Made by a program: the position numbers and the translations under genes. Shown here piece by piece: positions 6,703-14,328 of a DNA stretch of 20,760 nt. Source of the DNA: Ruminococcaceae bacterium UBA5396 (lineage in GTDB: Bacteria; Bacillota; Clostridia; Oscillospirales; Acutalibacteraceae); assembly GCA_002410715.1 (NCBI GenBank), contig DHOG01000166.1, positions 1-20,760 on the forward strand, in the 5' to 3' direction. The first letter of the stretch is position 1; each line of letters starts with the position of its first letter. The notes below the pieces were generated by a model. It ran no database searches and was not told the origin of the DNA. It saw nothing but the letters and a program-made list of their open reading frames with translations.

Positions 6703-7074
6703 CTAATCATCTTCGTCATCCTTGAGCACGCCTTCTTGCAATGTTACCAGATATTCTTTTCTAAATTCATAAAGACTTTTCTTGTTTTGCCCCTCATTAC
6801 TTGTAGGGTTATTATTCTGCCACTGATCATCAATCCACCCACATATCGGGCAGACTTGGTTTTTCGAGCCATACGGTAGGGAAAATCTCTGACAGCAAGC
6901 GCAACGTTTTAAACCGTGTCCTCCGGCCAGTGCCCCTCCTCCGCCAGTATCAGCGCCTATCATCCGACGCGCTCTAATCTCTTGAATTTTCTGAATTTCA
7001 CTCTGCACAGCGAGGTAATTTGAAATTTTAAGCTGTTCGCTATGAGGGTAGGCATATGAACCACGTCCTCCCAT
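6703..7074 (-). CDS. CPCC-type cysteine-rich zinc-ribbon protein
   Basis: The protein is 123 aa. A glycine-rich N-terminus starts MGGRGSYAYP. A short helix is followed by GADTGGGGALAGGHG, and then a cysteine cluster CACC (58-61) and CPIC (75-78) in 'RFSLPYGSKNQVCPICGWID', followed by KKSLYEFRKEY. This matches the Cys_rich_CPCC family (CPCC, then CPVC-W-D), with the first motif reading CACC. The cysteines probably bind one zinc ion. It is the last gene of the minus-strand operon; its ATG overlaps the preceding stop by one base and has GGAGG upstream. The family occurs beside toxins and in mobile elements, but no activity is established. The acidic tail is KDDEDD. The gap to the next gene (6441-6702) holds the promoter described separately and nothing else I can support. 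Confidence 0.7.
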   Translation of the reverse strand: MGGRGSYAYPHSEQLKISNYLAVQSEIQKIQEIRARRMIGADTGGGGALAGGHGLKRCACCQRFSLPYGSKNQVCPICGWIDDQWQNNNPTSNEGQNKKSLYEFRKEYLVTLQEGVLKDDEDD

Positions 7075-7742
7075 TATGCAACTCCTCCTTTCTTCGAAAA
7101 TCGATGAGGAAAATACACGATATTCCCTTCCATTTCATCAAATGGATAATCATAGCAGATTATCGCTGAAGGTTGAATTTCCTGTAACATACAGTTATAC
7201 CCAGCCATGAATCTCCTCTTTTGGCGTTTACACCCCCAGGTTGATATGGCCACTATACTGCCTCTTTCTATTCCTAAGAATGCAAAGCTGAAACTATCCG
7301 GGCCACCCCAACATACAGATGGAATCACTGATAATTCTCTGGATTGCCAATATGCGCCCACCCATCGGTTTTTAAAAGTCGCCATCATCTGGACTGCCAA
7401 TGGCATCTCTGGCCTTATACTAAAATCTGGTGTAATAACATGATCGTATGGAGCTAACCTTTTAGCAAAGTAAAATGCGTTACCTTCATATATTTCTAGC
7501 TGCTTAGAAACGTGAGCGTATGCAGCGTCGAATGAAGAGGAGAACTTGTAATCATCGATAAAAAAATGGATGATCTTGCCGGCACCTTCAGGATCGTTTG
7601 ATTTGACGTTGTTATAACCCAACATCTGGATATTGCCCAAATCAATTAGGTTCTTTTTGATGGTCGGCATCCCCCAAAAATTATCTTCAACAAATTCATT
7701 ACGCAATAATTTAGGGTCTTGTTTGGCCAATGTATATTTCAC
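7074..7742 (-). CDS. DUF4417 family protein (phage/mobile-element type)
   Basis: The protein is 222 aa. Signatures of DUF4417 are visible in order: GKIIHFFIDDYKF, then 'YDHVITPDFSIRPEMPLAVQ', then GAYWQSRELSVIPSVCWG, then GSIVAISTWGC, and near the end the QPSAIICYDYPFDEMEG segment. DUF4417 proteins are common in Firmicutes phages and mobile elements and have no assigned biochemical function. The start is GTG (7740-7742), chosen because AGGAGG lies 8 nt upstream. The GTG overlaps the stop of the preceding gene, so translation is coupled. It is the third gene of a four-gene minus-strand operon. The family call is secure; the role is unknown. Confidence 0.8.
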   Translation of the reverse strand: MKYTLAKQDPKLLRNEFVEDNFWGMPTIKKNLIDLGNIQMLGYNNVKSNDPEGAGKIIHFFIDDYKFSSSFDAAYAHVSKQLEIYEGNAFYFAKRLAPYDHVITPDFSIRPEMPLAVQMMATFKNRWVGAYWQSRELSVIPSVCWGGPDSFSFAFLGIERGSIVAISTWGCKRQKRRFMAGYNCMLQEIQPSAIICYDYPFDEMEGNIVYFPHRFSKKGGVA

Positions 7743-7927
7743 ACTAATATCCTCCTATAATGATATAGAAGGAATGAAATGCCCAAAACATTCCTCTTGA
7801 GCTCTATTGATTTTCGGCTGTAGTCATGATAAACTTGCCATGTAGCGGTGGGCATTTTATGTTTACCGTCTTTCCCCGAAGCTATCAAAGTTGCCGCTTT
7901 GATAGCTTCACCTTTCTGAGTCGTCAT
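7739..7927 (-). CDS. Hypothetical small basic protein, 62 aa
   Basis: I do not recognise this protein. It begins MTTQKGEAIKAATLIASGKD and ends LGISFLLYHYRRILV, and is rich in Lys and Arg. The ATG overlaps the preceding stop in an ATGA junction (7924-7927), and its own stop overlaps the GTG of the DUF4417 gene. This tight coupling on both sides supports it as a real gene despite its size. The C-terminal hydrophobic stretch is too short for a confident membrane segment. It may be a small DNA- or RNA-binding partner of its neighbours; this is inference from charge only. Confidence 0.6.
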   Translation of the reverse strand: MTTQKGEAIKAATLIASGKDGKHKMPTATWQVYHDYSRKSIELKRNVLGISFLLYHYRRILV

Positions 7928-8322
7928 TCATCACCGTCCGTTTCTCTTCCTGTGATCGGTTTCCCATTAAGCAAATCAAATACGAGAAGATTTTGTTCGC
8001 TATAATAGTCCCCCGACACCTTCCAGCCTTGTTCGTCCAGGTTCCATTTCATCATCTTCTCCAGCGTATTGAGAAAGTCTTTGTTGTTGTACCTAACGCT
8101 GTATGTCTTTTTGTTGCGCACAAACTGCGTGGCGTTATCATCTCCTTCGTTTGCGCCCATTACGGCAAACTGTTTTTCCTCCTCATTCAACAAAAGAACT
8201 ACATGCTTAGGCATCCCAAGTTTCACTACGGCAGCTTTTGAAAAAGTCACGCCATTTGACGTTATAGAGATGCTCGGAAATCCAATCGTCAGGTTGATCG
8301 GTCTAAACTTTTCAAGATTCAT
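7924..8322 (-). CDS. Hypothetical protein, 132 aa, first gene of the minus-strand operon
   Basis: The N-terminal segment 'PSISITSNGVTFSKAAVVKL' followed by GMPKHVVLLLNEEEKQFAV resembles small uncharacterised proteins seen in Clostridia phages and mobile elements. A KKTYSVRYNNKDFLNTLEKM segment follows, then an acidic end (ITGRETDGDE). No catalytic motif is visible. GGGAGG lies about 9 nt before the ATG, and a strong promoter (8346-8374) precedes it. It shares an ATGA overlap with the next gene, so all four genes from 8322 down to 6703 are probably one transcript. The similarity is from memory of the family pattern, and the function is unknown. Confidence 0.6.
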   Translation of the reverse strand: MNLEKFRPINLTIGFPSISITSNGVTFSKAAVVKLGMPKHVVLLLNEEEKQFAVMGANEGDDNATQFVRNKKTYSVRYNNKDFLNTLEKMMKWNLDEQGWKVSGDYYSEQNLLVFDLLNGKPITGRETDGDE

Positions 8323-8345
8323 CTAGCTCGCCTCCCATCAATTAT

Positions 8346-8374
8346 ATAATACATTTTGCACCTCCAAAAGTCAA
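8346..8374 (-). promoter_or_regulatory. Promoter of the four-gene minus-strand operon
   Basis: On the minus strand the -35 box is TTGACT (8369-8374) and the -10 box is TATTAT (8346-8351), with a 17-nt spacer. The start codon follows 23 nt after the -10 box, giving a short leader. Both boxes are near consensus, so strong constitutive expression is likely. Confidence 0.75.
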
Positions 8375-8678
8375 CCAGTCTTATTATTGGTTGCGTTGTA
8401 TTGCCGACATCAAGTCCATCCGTTTGCCCCTCCCTCGGAAGATCTCGCAGAATTCCGTCTTCCAGACCTTAATTCACCTTCGCGATCGCTCATCTTTATT
8501 TCGTCTTTTGCAGATCCCTCTCGGTTGATCTGCGTGCGCATCGATAATCAATATGGGCTCCACCTAATATTCTATATGCAAAAAGCTGAGTATTCAAGGC
8601 TTGTTTAAGGAAAAGACTACTCAACAGTACTTTCCCATCTAGACGGACATCATAAAAGGCCTTTACTTGTGATCCAAA

Positions 8679-8930
8679 TTATGTTTTTGATTGTATGTGT
8701 ATTAATCTAACAGGGGCGATCTTTATCCGTTCCCAAAGTTCTTTAGCTATTCTCTTTCAATCTGGAGATGTCTCTTTGGGGTGTAAGCATATACGCCCTC
8801 CAGCATGGTACTGTTTAAGTTCTAGGTAGATCTCGCCTCCTACGGTAGAATAAGTAGCGGCAATCTTTTCAAATTGCCTAATTAGCAAAAGTATCCTGTG
8901 TTTTACAGCCAATGTATAGCAAGGAGCCAC
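8679..8930 (-). pseudogene. Possible decayed gene, 83 codons with one internal TGA
   Basis: On the minus strand, from a GTG at 8930, the frame reads 'LLLIRQFEKIAATYSTVGGE' and IYLELKQYHAGGRICLHPKETSPD. A TGA at 8757-8759 follows, and then KRIAKELWERIKIAPVRLIHIQSKT to TAA at 8679. The residue mix on both sides of the TGA looks protein-like, but there is no clear ribosome binding site and I recognise no family. It may be a chance frame. The rest of 8375-9002 shows no gene I can support. Confidence 0.25.
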
Positions 8931-9002
8931 TTCCAGATGTATAATTTACGCAGAGAAATCAGCACTCACTCCCATCTTTTTGCCAGACAAGGAGGTGTAC
9001 AC

Positions 9003-10673
9003 ATGCTGACAATTGATGAGTATATCGCGAAAATGAAGAAGGCGGATAAACTGAATGAATTCGATTATCTGAAAGTATCCGACAACATGTCCTCAGTGAT
9101 GAAGTATGTCATGTCTTATTTTAATGAATACTTGACTATGGAAACTTGTGATGCAGAGGAGATCAAGTTTAAACATGCAATCGATAAACTGCAGCAGGAG
9201 GTGATGGACAGATATCCCCAAAGCAAAGAATTTGTCTTAAACTTTTACTTGCGGCACAGAATTAGGCTAGACAAAGAGCTAGACAAATGGGTAAACGATA
9301 TACCCTATTTTCCATTTTTCTATTCAGATGCCGACTTCCTTTCCCTTGCGGATGGTTTTTGCAGCAGCTATAAAATCTCAAATGATAATATGGCTGAATA
9401 TCAAGATAATGTAGCTATCCTTATCTCAGAAATAAAGCAATACCAGACTGATGCTCCAAGGCCGGTCGAAATGCTTCACTTAGATAACAACATCGTGGCC
9501 TGGGTGCGGGATACTTATAGGCAATATGGCGTTAATCTATATGCTTTTGCCTCTGATTTAGCTTATTTGCACTACCAAAGATATGTAAAATACGAGCGTG
9601 GTAATTATGGGGAAACGGGCTATTACGTAAATTACTATAATCATCGATATAACAAGAATCCTTTTGGAGTTGACCAGATCTATGAAGACAACAAACACAG
9701 GCCATTCTTAGATAGTAAGCGCGGCGAGTTCGAAATGTTGATCATGCATGAATGGCTATTTTCAATGGTATATGACGATGATTACTGGTCGGAATATGTT
9801 AATCTTTGCATAGCGCATGGTAGAGTTAGCATTGCAAAAAATGTAAACGTATTGATCCCAGTGACCACATCAGGATTATCCTACCCTAAAGATGCTCCTT
9901 GCTCAACTGAACACATTGTGTCCCTTGACGGTATTTTGAAAAAGGCGCCGCAGGCGTCCTATATATTTAGAGTCGATCTTACACAAACGCATGCAGGTGC
10001 ATGGCAAAATACAGAGGAAATGGCCTCTCTTATCACTTCGCTAAGTAAGTCATTCAAAGAATATGGCGCGCCCAGAGTATTGGAGCTCGCGGCGCCCATA
10101 AAGACTGCGTCTTTTAATGAAGAAATGTTCTTTTCATGTTGTTCTGCTCTTGAAAAGAAGATGAAAAAATTCTCTCCTATGAAAATAGCAATCGTGAACG
10201 GTTCTGGCAATCAAAAAGCAAAACCTCCAAGCTATATTTGCAGAATAGAGGATATTATCCAATGCAAAGCCCAACTAAGGGCGCGTAAAATCCATATTCA
10301 ATTTTCAATAGATTTTTCAGCCCTGATGGCTATAAAAAGAGATACATCATATACAGGGAATGCTCTCTTCGGGCCCTTAACAGAAATCAAAAACTCAATT
10401 ATATGTTTGAATGTCACAAATGTAACCCCACAACTCCATCATGGACCCAAGATGCGTATCATCGGCAATGATACGGATGTTTATTGTCTCAATAAATATA
10501 GATATCCTACATATGATGACTTCTATACTATGCTCAGCTCTACATTCAACGATAATCAGCAGCGATATCTGATTCCAAAGAATATTGCAAGTAATGAAGA
10601 ACTTGAAGCATTGGTTGATAATCTGCTGAGAAGCGGATTCTCCTTTGGTGAAGTAGGTGATCAAAATGGATGA
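9003..10673 (+). CDS. Uncharacterised 556-aa protein, first gene of a two-gene unit
   Basis: I do not recognise this protein. The start ATG 9003 is chosen for the AAGGAGG at 8990-8996; upstream ATGs in frame (8898, 8937) lack one. The N-terminal 150 residues are helical and charged. The middle is rich in Tyr and Asn (about residues 198-225) and has the segment EMLIMHEWLFSMVYDDDYW. The C-terminal half alternates strand-like and helix-like stretches (SYIFRVDLTQTHAGAW, RVLELAAPI, MKIAIVNGSG, IHIQFSIDFSALMAI, IICLNVTNVTPQLHHG). That could be a TIM-barrel of the sugar-isomerase/endonuclease-IV type; this is a guess from the pattern. There are no membrane segments or Walker motifs. It overlaps the next gene by 8 nt, so they are almost certainly co-expressed. 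The region is AT-richer than the ICE backbone. Confidence 0.75.
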   Translation: MLTIDEYIAKMKKADKLNEFDYLKVSDNMSSVMKYVMSYFNEYLTMETCDAEEIKFKHAIDKLQQEVMDRYPQSKEFVLNFYLRHRIRLDKELDKWVNDIPYFPFFYSDADFLSLADGFCSSYKISNDNMAEYQDNVAILISEIKQYQTDAPRPVEMLHLDNNIVAWVRDTYRQYGVNLYAFASDLAYLHYQRYVKYERGNYGETGYYVNYYNHRYNKNPFGVDQIYEDNKHRPFLDSKRGEFEMLIMHEWLFSMVYDDDYWSEYVNLCIAHGRVSIAKNVNVLIPVTTSGLSYPKDAPCSTEHIVSLDGILKKAPQASYIFRVDLTQTHAGAWQNTEEMASLITSLSKSFKEYGAPRVLELAAPIKTASFNEEMFFSCCSALEKKMKKFSPMKIAIVNGSGNQKAKPPSYICRIEDIIQCKAQLRARKIHIQFSIDFSALMAIKRDTSYTGNALFGPLTEIKNSIICLNVTNVTPQLHHGPKMRIIGNDTDVYCLNKYRYPTYDDFYTMLSSTFNDNQQRYLIPKNIASNEELEALVDNLLRSGFSFGEVGDQNG

Positions 10674-12003
10674 AGAAATGAGCACAAAGAAAATTCGAGA
10701 GCAACTTTATGCCGATGTTTGGGCTGAACCAATGACTGCCGTTGCGAAAAAGTATAACTTATCCGATAACGGTGTGCGCAAGAGATGCACCTCCTTAAAC
10801 ATTCCGGTTCCTCCTTTCGGATACTGGGCAAAGAAGAAAGCGGGTAAAGTGGTTGCTAATCGTCCCCCGCTTCCTCCCTATAATGAAATAGTTCTTGATG
10901 ATATTCAAGATAATAAGAGAGGCGTGATGGTAGGGCCTCCCGCAAAGAAAACAAATTCACTTGAGCTGCGTGATCTCGATAATATGCAGATTGAGCAGCT
11001 ATCAGCCATGCATGGCCTAGATTTGATTGAGCCAAGTTCAATGGAGTATTTCACCAATTGGCTCAATTCTCTTGCTGTGCCGGGTCGAATAAATGACTAT
11101 GACAATTTGATTTCTAGGCATAAAGCGGAGATCGAATATAGGGAGGCGCGAAACAAAGCGTATCCTTTCCGACAACACTCCATCAGATTATGGACTGCTG
11201 ATAACAAGATCAACGAACGAGATAACATATCGGTTCTTCCTATTGCGGTATCAAGTGCTCAACTCAATCGGGCCTACAGAATCGCTGATACAATAATTAA
11301 AGCATTTCGAAAGCTCAAAGCAAATATTGGAGTAGGGAACAATGGTGAAGATAATATCTATATTAGCTTATTAACCAGCACTGCATCTTTTAAAATTTCA
11401 GAGTCAAAAACCAAGCGACGCTATCTTGTGGATTTATCGAACAGGCAGGATTTCAGACCTCTATACGAAAAAGTTTATGACGGGAACCTACATATAAGCT
11501 GGCAGGTAGATGGATATAGGCATTATTCCTACTCTTCACATCATAAAGATCCAGAATTTAACCTTGAATATTTTGATTCTAAAGAGTGTCCTTTGCAAAA
11601 TCAGATTTCTATAATGATTCTCCAGGTATATGAGCAATGCTGCGAAAATGAGCTTAGATATACAGTTGAAAAGAGGAAAGTGCAGGATGAATATAAGCGC
11701 GAGGAAATCGAGCGTCATGCAAAGGAAGAAGCGCAACGCCTGCTTAAAGTTGAAGAAAGCAGACAGGCTCACATTAATACTTTAGTTAAAGATATTCCGG
11801 AACAAGCAAATAATTGGTTTAAATATGAGCAATTAAATAGGTATGCGGATGAGCTTGATAAACATTTAGCCACCTGCTCGGATGCAGAAACAATCCATTT
11901 GTTGCAAAGCTATATCCGGTTAGTAAGAGAGAATGCCAAGAGATTCAATTCTCTTGATAATATTCTTGAAAAAATGCGGAATATAGAGTTAGAGCTAGAA
12001 TGA
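10666..12003 (+). CDS. Uncharacterised HTH-plus-coiled-coil protein, second gene of the unit
   Basis: The protein is 445 aa from ATG 10666, with AGGTGA about 7 nt upstream; GTG 10657 is an alternative start. The N-terminus reads 'REQLYADVWAEPMTAVAKKY' (11-30), a helix-turn-helix (NLSDNGVRKRCTSLNIP), and PPFGYWAKKKAGKV (49-62). This block recurs in a widespread family of uncharacterised bacterial proteins, many in variable genomic regions. The middle (about 60-320) has no motif I can name. The C-terminal third is a long charged coiled coil (EKRKVQDEYKREEIERHAKE). It probably binds DNA and multimerises. The start lies inside the end of the upstream gene, indicating translational coupling. The convergent dGTPase gene ends 129 nt downstream. 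The function is unknown; a sensor or regulator of the upstream protein is one possibility. Confidence 0.75.
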   Translation: MDEEMSTKKIREQLYADVWAEPMTAVAKKYNLSDNGVRKRCTSLNIPVPPFGYWAKKKAGKVVANRPPLPPYNEIVLDDIQDNKRGVMVGPPAKKTNSLELRDLDNMQIEQLSAMHGLDLIEPSSMEYFTNWLNSLAVPGRINDYDNLISRHKAEIEYREARNKAYPFRQHSIRLWTADNKINERDNISVLPIAVSSAQLNRAYRIADTIIKAFRKLKANIGVGNNGEDNIYISLLTSTASFKISESKTKRRYLVDLSNRQDFRPLYEKVYDGNLHISWQVDGYRHYSYSSHHKDPEFNLEYFDSKECPLQNQISIMILQVYEQCCENELRYTVEKRKVQDEYKREEIERHAKEEAQRLLKVEESRQAHINTLVKDIPEQANNWFKYEQLNRYADELDKHLATCSDAETIHLLQSYIRLVRENAKRFNSLDNILEKMRNIELELE

Positions 12004-12132
12004 TCCTTGAGGAACACTTTTGATTGCGAGATAAAATTGTTCGAACCAAAGGATGACACCCTTTAGCTTTATCGCAGATGAATGACGTCTTCCTATTCCA
12101 TACTAGAAAAGGAACTAAGAAAGGCTATAAAG

Positions 12133-13563
12133 TCACTCTATCCCACTCAATTCACGATATAGCGTACGTGCATAGGAATCTGTCATACCACTTATAAAAT
12201 CAGTCACCATTAATAAACGCAAATATAAATCCATGGCCTCATCTCCGGTTTTTGCCACTAAATAATCCTGAATGTAATTATCAGAAAAAATGCTCATATA
12301 TTTCGTGTCTGCTTTAGATGGCTTGAACTTCTCATCCGCATAATCATAGTATAAAGCCGCTTGGACAAATTTATCGAACAAAAAAGTAAGAATAGTTTCT
12401 GAGGAAAGCTCTAATTTTAATATCCCTGGAGAATCAAAAACAAACTCCTTCATGGCCTTTTTCAAAATCGCCATAGTTTTGGAATGATTTGTACTGTGGA
12501 AGAGATCCCCTATATAATTGCCTGACATGATATCAGTATAGCTTCGTGAAAAACGATATACAGCTATATGCATAAGCCAACGTCGAGTATAAATAATCCA
12601 TTCTTTAAATGCCTTGCTATCCTGGGTAGGCAGCCCTGTCCGTTTCTCCTTCAAATCATCAATCAAACGTTGAGAGTAAGAATCTGGGGTTCCCGAAACT
12701 TTTGTACTCATCCGATCAAGGTTATCCTCGAAAAAATGAATAAATTGGTCGATAGTAAAGAGTTCCTTTTTGAAAGCGTCTTCAAGGTCTGCGGTGCTAT
12801 ATGCGATATCATCCGCTGCTTCTAACACGTAGGATAAAGGATGCCTATTTATTGTGCCGTCTTCATTTTTTGTACCTACTGTATCTGAAATTTGGAAAAA
12901 AGGCTCACTTTCTGCAAAATAATATCCTAATTTATGATTCTTTATATCCGGTGCATCTTTATCGAATGACAAAGAATCCGTAGGATATTTAACGAGGGTG
13001 CTAATAACTGCCTTGGAAAGGTTGATTTCGGAATTATGTCGTGCCTTTGCCAGGATACGCAACGCTTGCGCATTACCTTCAAAATGTACCAAATCGCTAG
13101 CCATTTGGTCTGACAAAAGATCTATTAACCTTCTTCCCTTATACTCGATGACATACAGGTTCCTTTGAAACCACGCCCCTATTATCGTTTCACCAAAATG
13201 TCCGAAAGGGGGATTTCCCAAATCATGGAGAAGCCCGGCACATAGTAGCACCGATGGTATATTTTCTGCTTCCAAATCGCCAATATCTTTCGGTCGATAG
13301 CGAGTTGTATTTTTGGAAATCATGATTCCCAATTGCCTAGCAATGGTTGATACTTCAATAGAATGGGTCAGGCGAGTCCTAATAAAGTCGCTACTGTCCA
13401 GAGGAAATACTTGAGTTTTATCCTGAAGCCTGCGAAACACCGCGCTTGATACGGTTTTACTATAATCTTTTTCAAATGAATTAATTGGATAGTCTTCAAA
13501 GTAGTGAGGCTCTAAAACTTCTTGTGCTAGTTTTTCTGTTGACAACAAAGTCGTCCACTCCAT
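12133..13563 (-). CDS. dGTPase-family HD phosphohydrolase (dNTP triphosphohydrolase)
   Basis: The protein is 476 aa and resembles Dgt enzymes, which hydrolyse dGTP or other dNTPs to nucleoside and triphosphate. All HD metal ligands are visible: RTRLTHSIEVSTIARQLG (His67), LLCAGLLHDLGNPPFGHFGE (His113-Asp114, His122), and HPLSYVLEAADDIAYSTADL (Asp251-Asp252), the Dgt signature. Length matches the family (about 450-510 aa). The start ATG 13563 has TTGGAG about 9 nt upstream. The enzyme is cytoplasmic and needs a divalent metal. As a single gene in a mobile region rather than a housekeeping context, it could act as an antiphage nucleotide-depletion enzyme; dGTPases with that role are known. A housekeeping dgt carried by accident cannot be excluded. 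The upstream gap 13564-13800 holds no gene I can support. Confidence 0.85.
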   Translation of the reverse strand: MEWTTLLSTEKLAQEVLEPHYFEDYPINSFEKDYSKTVSSAVFRRLQDKTQVFPLDSSDFIRTRLTHSIEVSTIARQLGIMISKNTTRYRPKDIGDLEAENIPSVLLCAGLLHDLGNPPFGHFGETIIGAWFQRNLYVIEYKGRRLIDLLSDQMASDLVHFEGNAQALRILAKARHNSEINLSKAVISTLVKYPTDSLSFDKDAPDIKNHKLGYYFAESEPFFQISDTVGTKNEDGTINRHPLSYVLEAADDIAYSTADLEDAFKKELFTIDQFIHFFEDNLDRMSTKVSGTPDSYSQRLIDDLKEKRTGLPTQDSKAFKEWIIYTRRWLMHIAVYRFSRSYTDIMSGNYIGDLFHSTNHSKTMAILKKAMKEFVFDSPGILKLELSSETILTFLFDKFVQAALYYDYADEKFKPSKADTKYMSIFSDNYIQDYLVAKTGDEAMDLYLRLLMVTDFISGMTDSYARTLYRELSGIE

Positions 13564-13823
13564 AGTAAATCTCCAACTAATAAATTTATAGGATACATGC
13601 CATTATGTTAAGCTTGACCAAATAAACGCAATACGGGTGCCTATACACATTAGTCCGTTCCATATATGATTTGCGAAGGCGGCGAATCCAGATAATGTGG
13701 TCGCCATTTTGGCTTTAACTAACAGAATAATAACGAATTATCTGCTGTTTATACTAACTATAGCATAACACTCTATGTTCTGCATTATATTTCTATGAAA
13801 TCCGACCCTATCCAGCGGGAGAT

Positions 13824-14219
13824 ATGGGTGGAATAGGATTGGATACGCCCATGAAATACCGGGAAATCATCAAGGAAAACATCCAATATGATGTTTTGCT
13901 GGAGGATGGCGCGTGCAGCCCTGGGCGCTTGGATGAAATTGTTGATCTCATGGCTGATACCATATGCTCCGCCAAACCCGTGATCTGCATTGCCGGGGAT
14001 GATTACCCCGCCGCTTTGGTGAAGGATAAACTGCTCCGGCTTAACAGCCTGCATATCCAATATGTCCTCGATTCCATGGATAAAAGCGTTGCCGATATCC
14101 GAAATATCAAAAATACCTGCTGGCGGCGCTTTTCAATGCACCCAGCACAATGGGCAGCTATTACCAAGTCCAGGCAAACCGTAATCGATATGGCTGTGAT
14201 TAACAGTGTAAAGCAATAG
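13824..14219 (+). pseudogene. Replication initiator protein A, C-terminal DUF6017 remnant
   Basis: The frame reads 'MKYREIIKENIQYDVLLEDG', then DEIVDLMADTICSAKPVICIAGDDYPAALVK, LNSLHIQYVLDSMDKSVADIRNIKN, and ends near WAAITKSRQTVIDMAVINSVKQ. This matches the C-terminal DUF6017 domain of RepA-type initiators in Tn1549-like elements. The N-terminal initiator domain is absent. The frame is closed by a TAG at 13761-13763, and the sequence before about 13800 is AT-rich and unrelated. There is no ribosome binding site at ATG 13824. It is a gene end left at the junction between cargo and ICE backbone and is unlikely to be functional. An element palindrome follows its stop by 10 nt. Confidence 0.75.
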
Positions 14220-14229
14220 AATCTGCGCC

Positions 14230-14254
14230 ACTTCGGGCCAAGTTGGCCCGAAGT
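14230..14254. repeat. Element palindrome, copy 2 of 4
   Basis: The core is TCGGGCCAAGTTGGCCCGA with outer ACT/AGT, giving perfect 12-nt arms around G14242. Compared with copies 1 and 4, the third base pair changes from A-T to T-A on both arms, so the symmetry is conserved. It lies right after the stop of the RepA remnant. Confidence 0.85.
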
Positions 14255-14328
14255 ATCCGATGACGGGCAAATAGACATAGGTTAGTTATGGGTACAACAT
14301 CAAAAGATTGTCTTGGAAACAGTAATAT

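Noticed and set aside
8387..8608. Plus-strand frame of 73 codons upstream of the two-gene unit
   Set aside because: No ribosome binding site, no recognisable motif, and it begins close to the promoter of the opposite operon.
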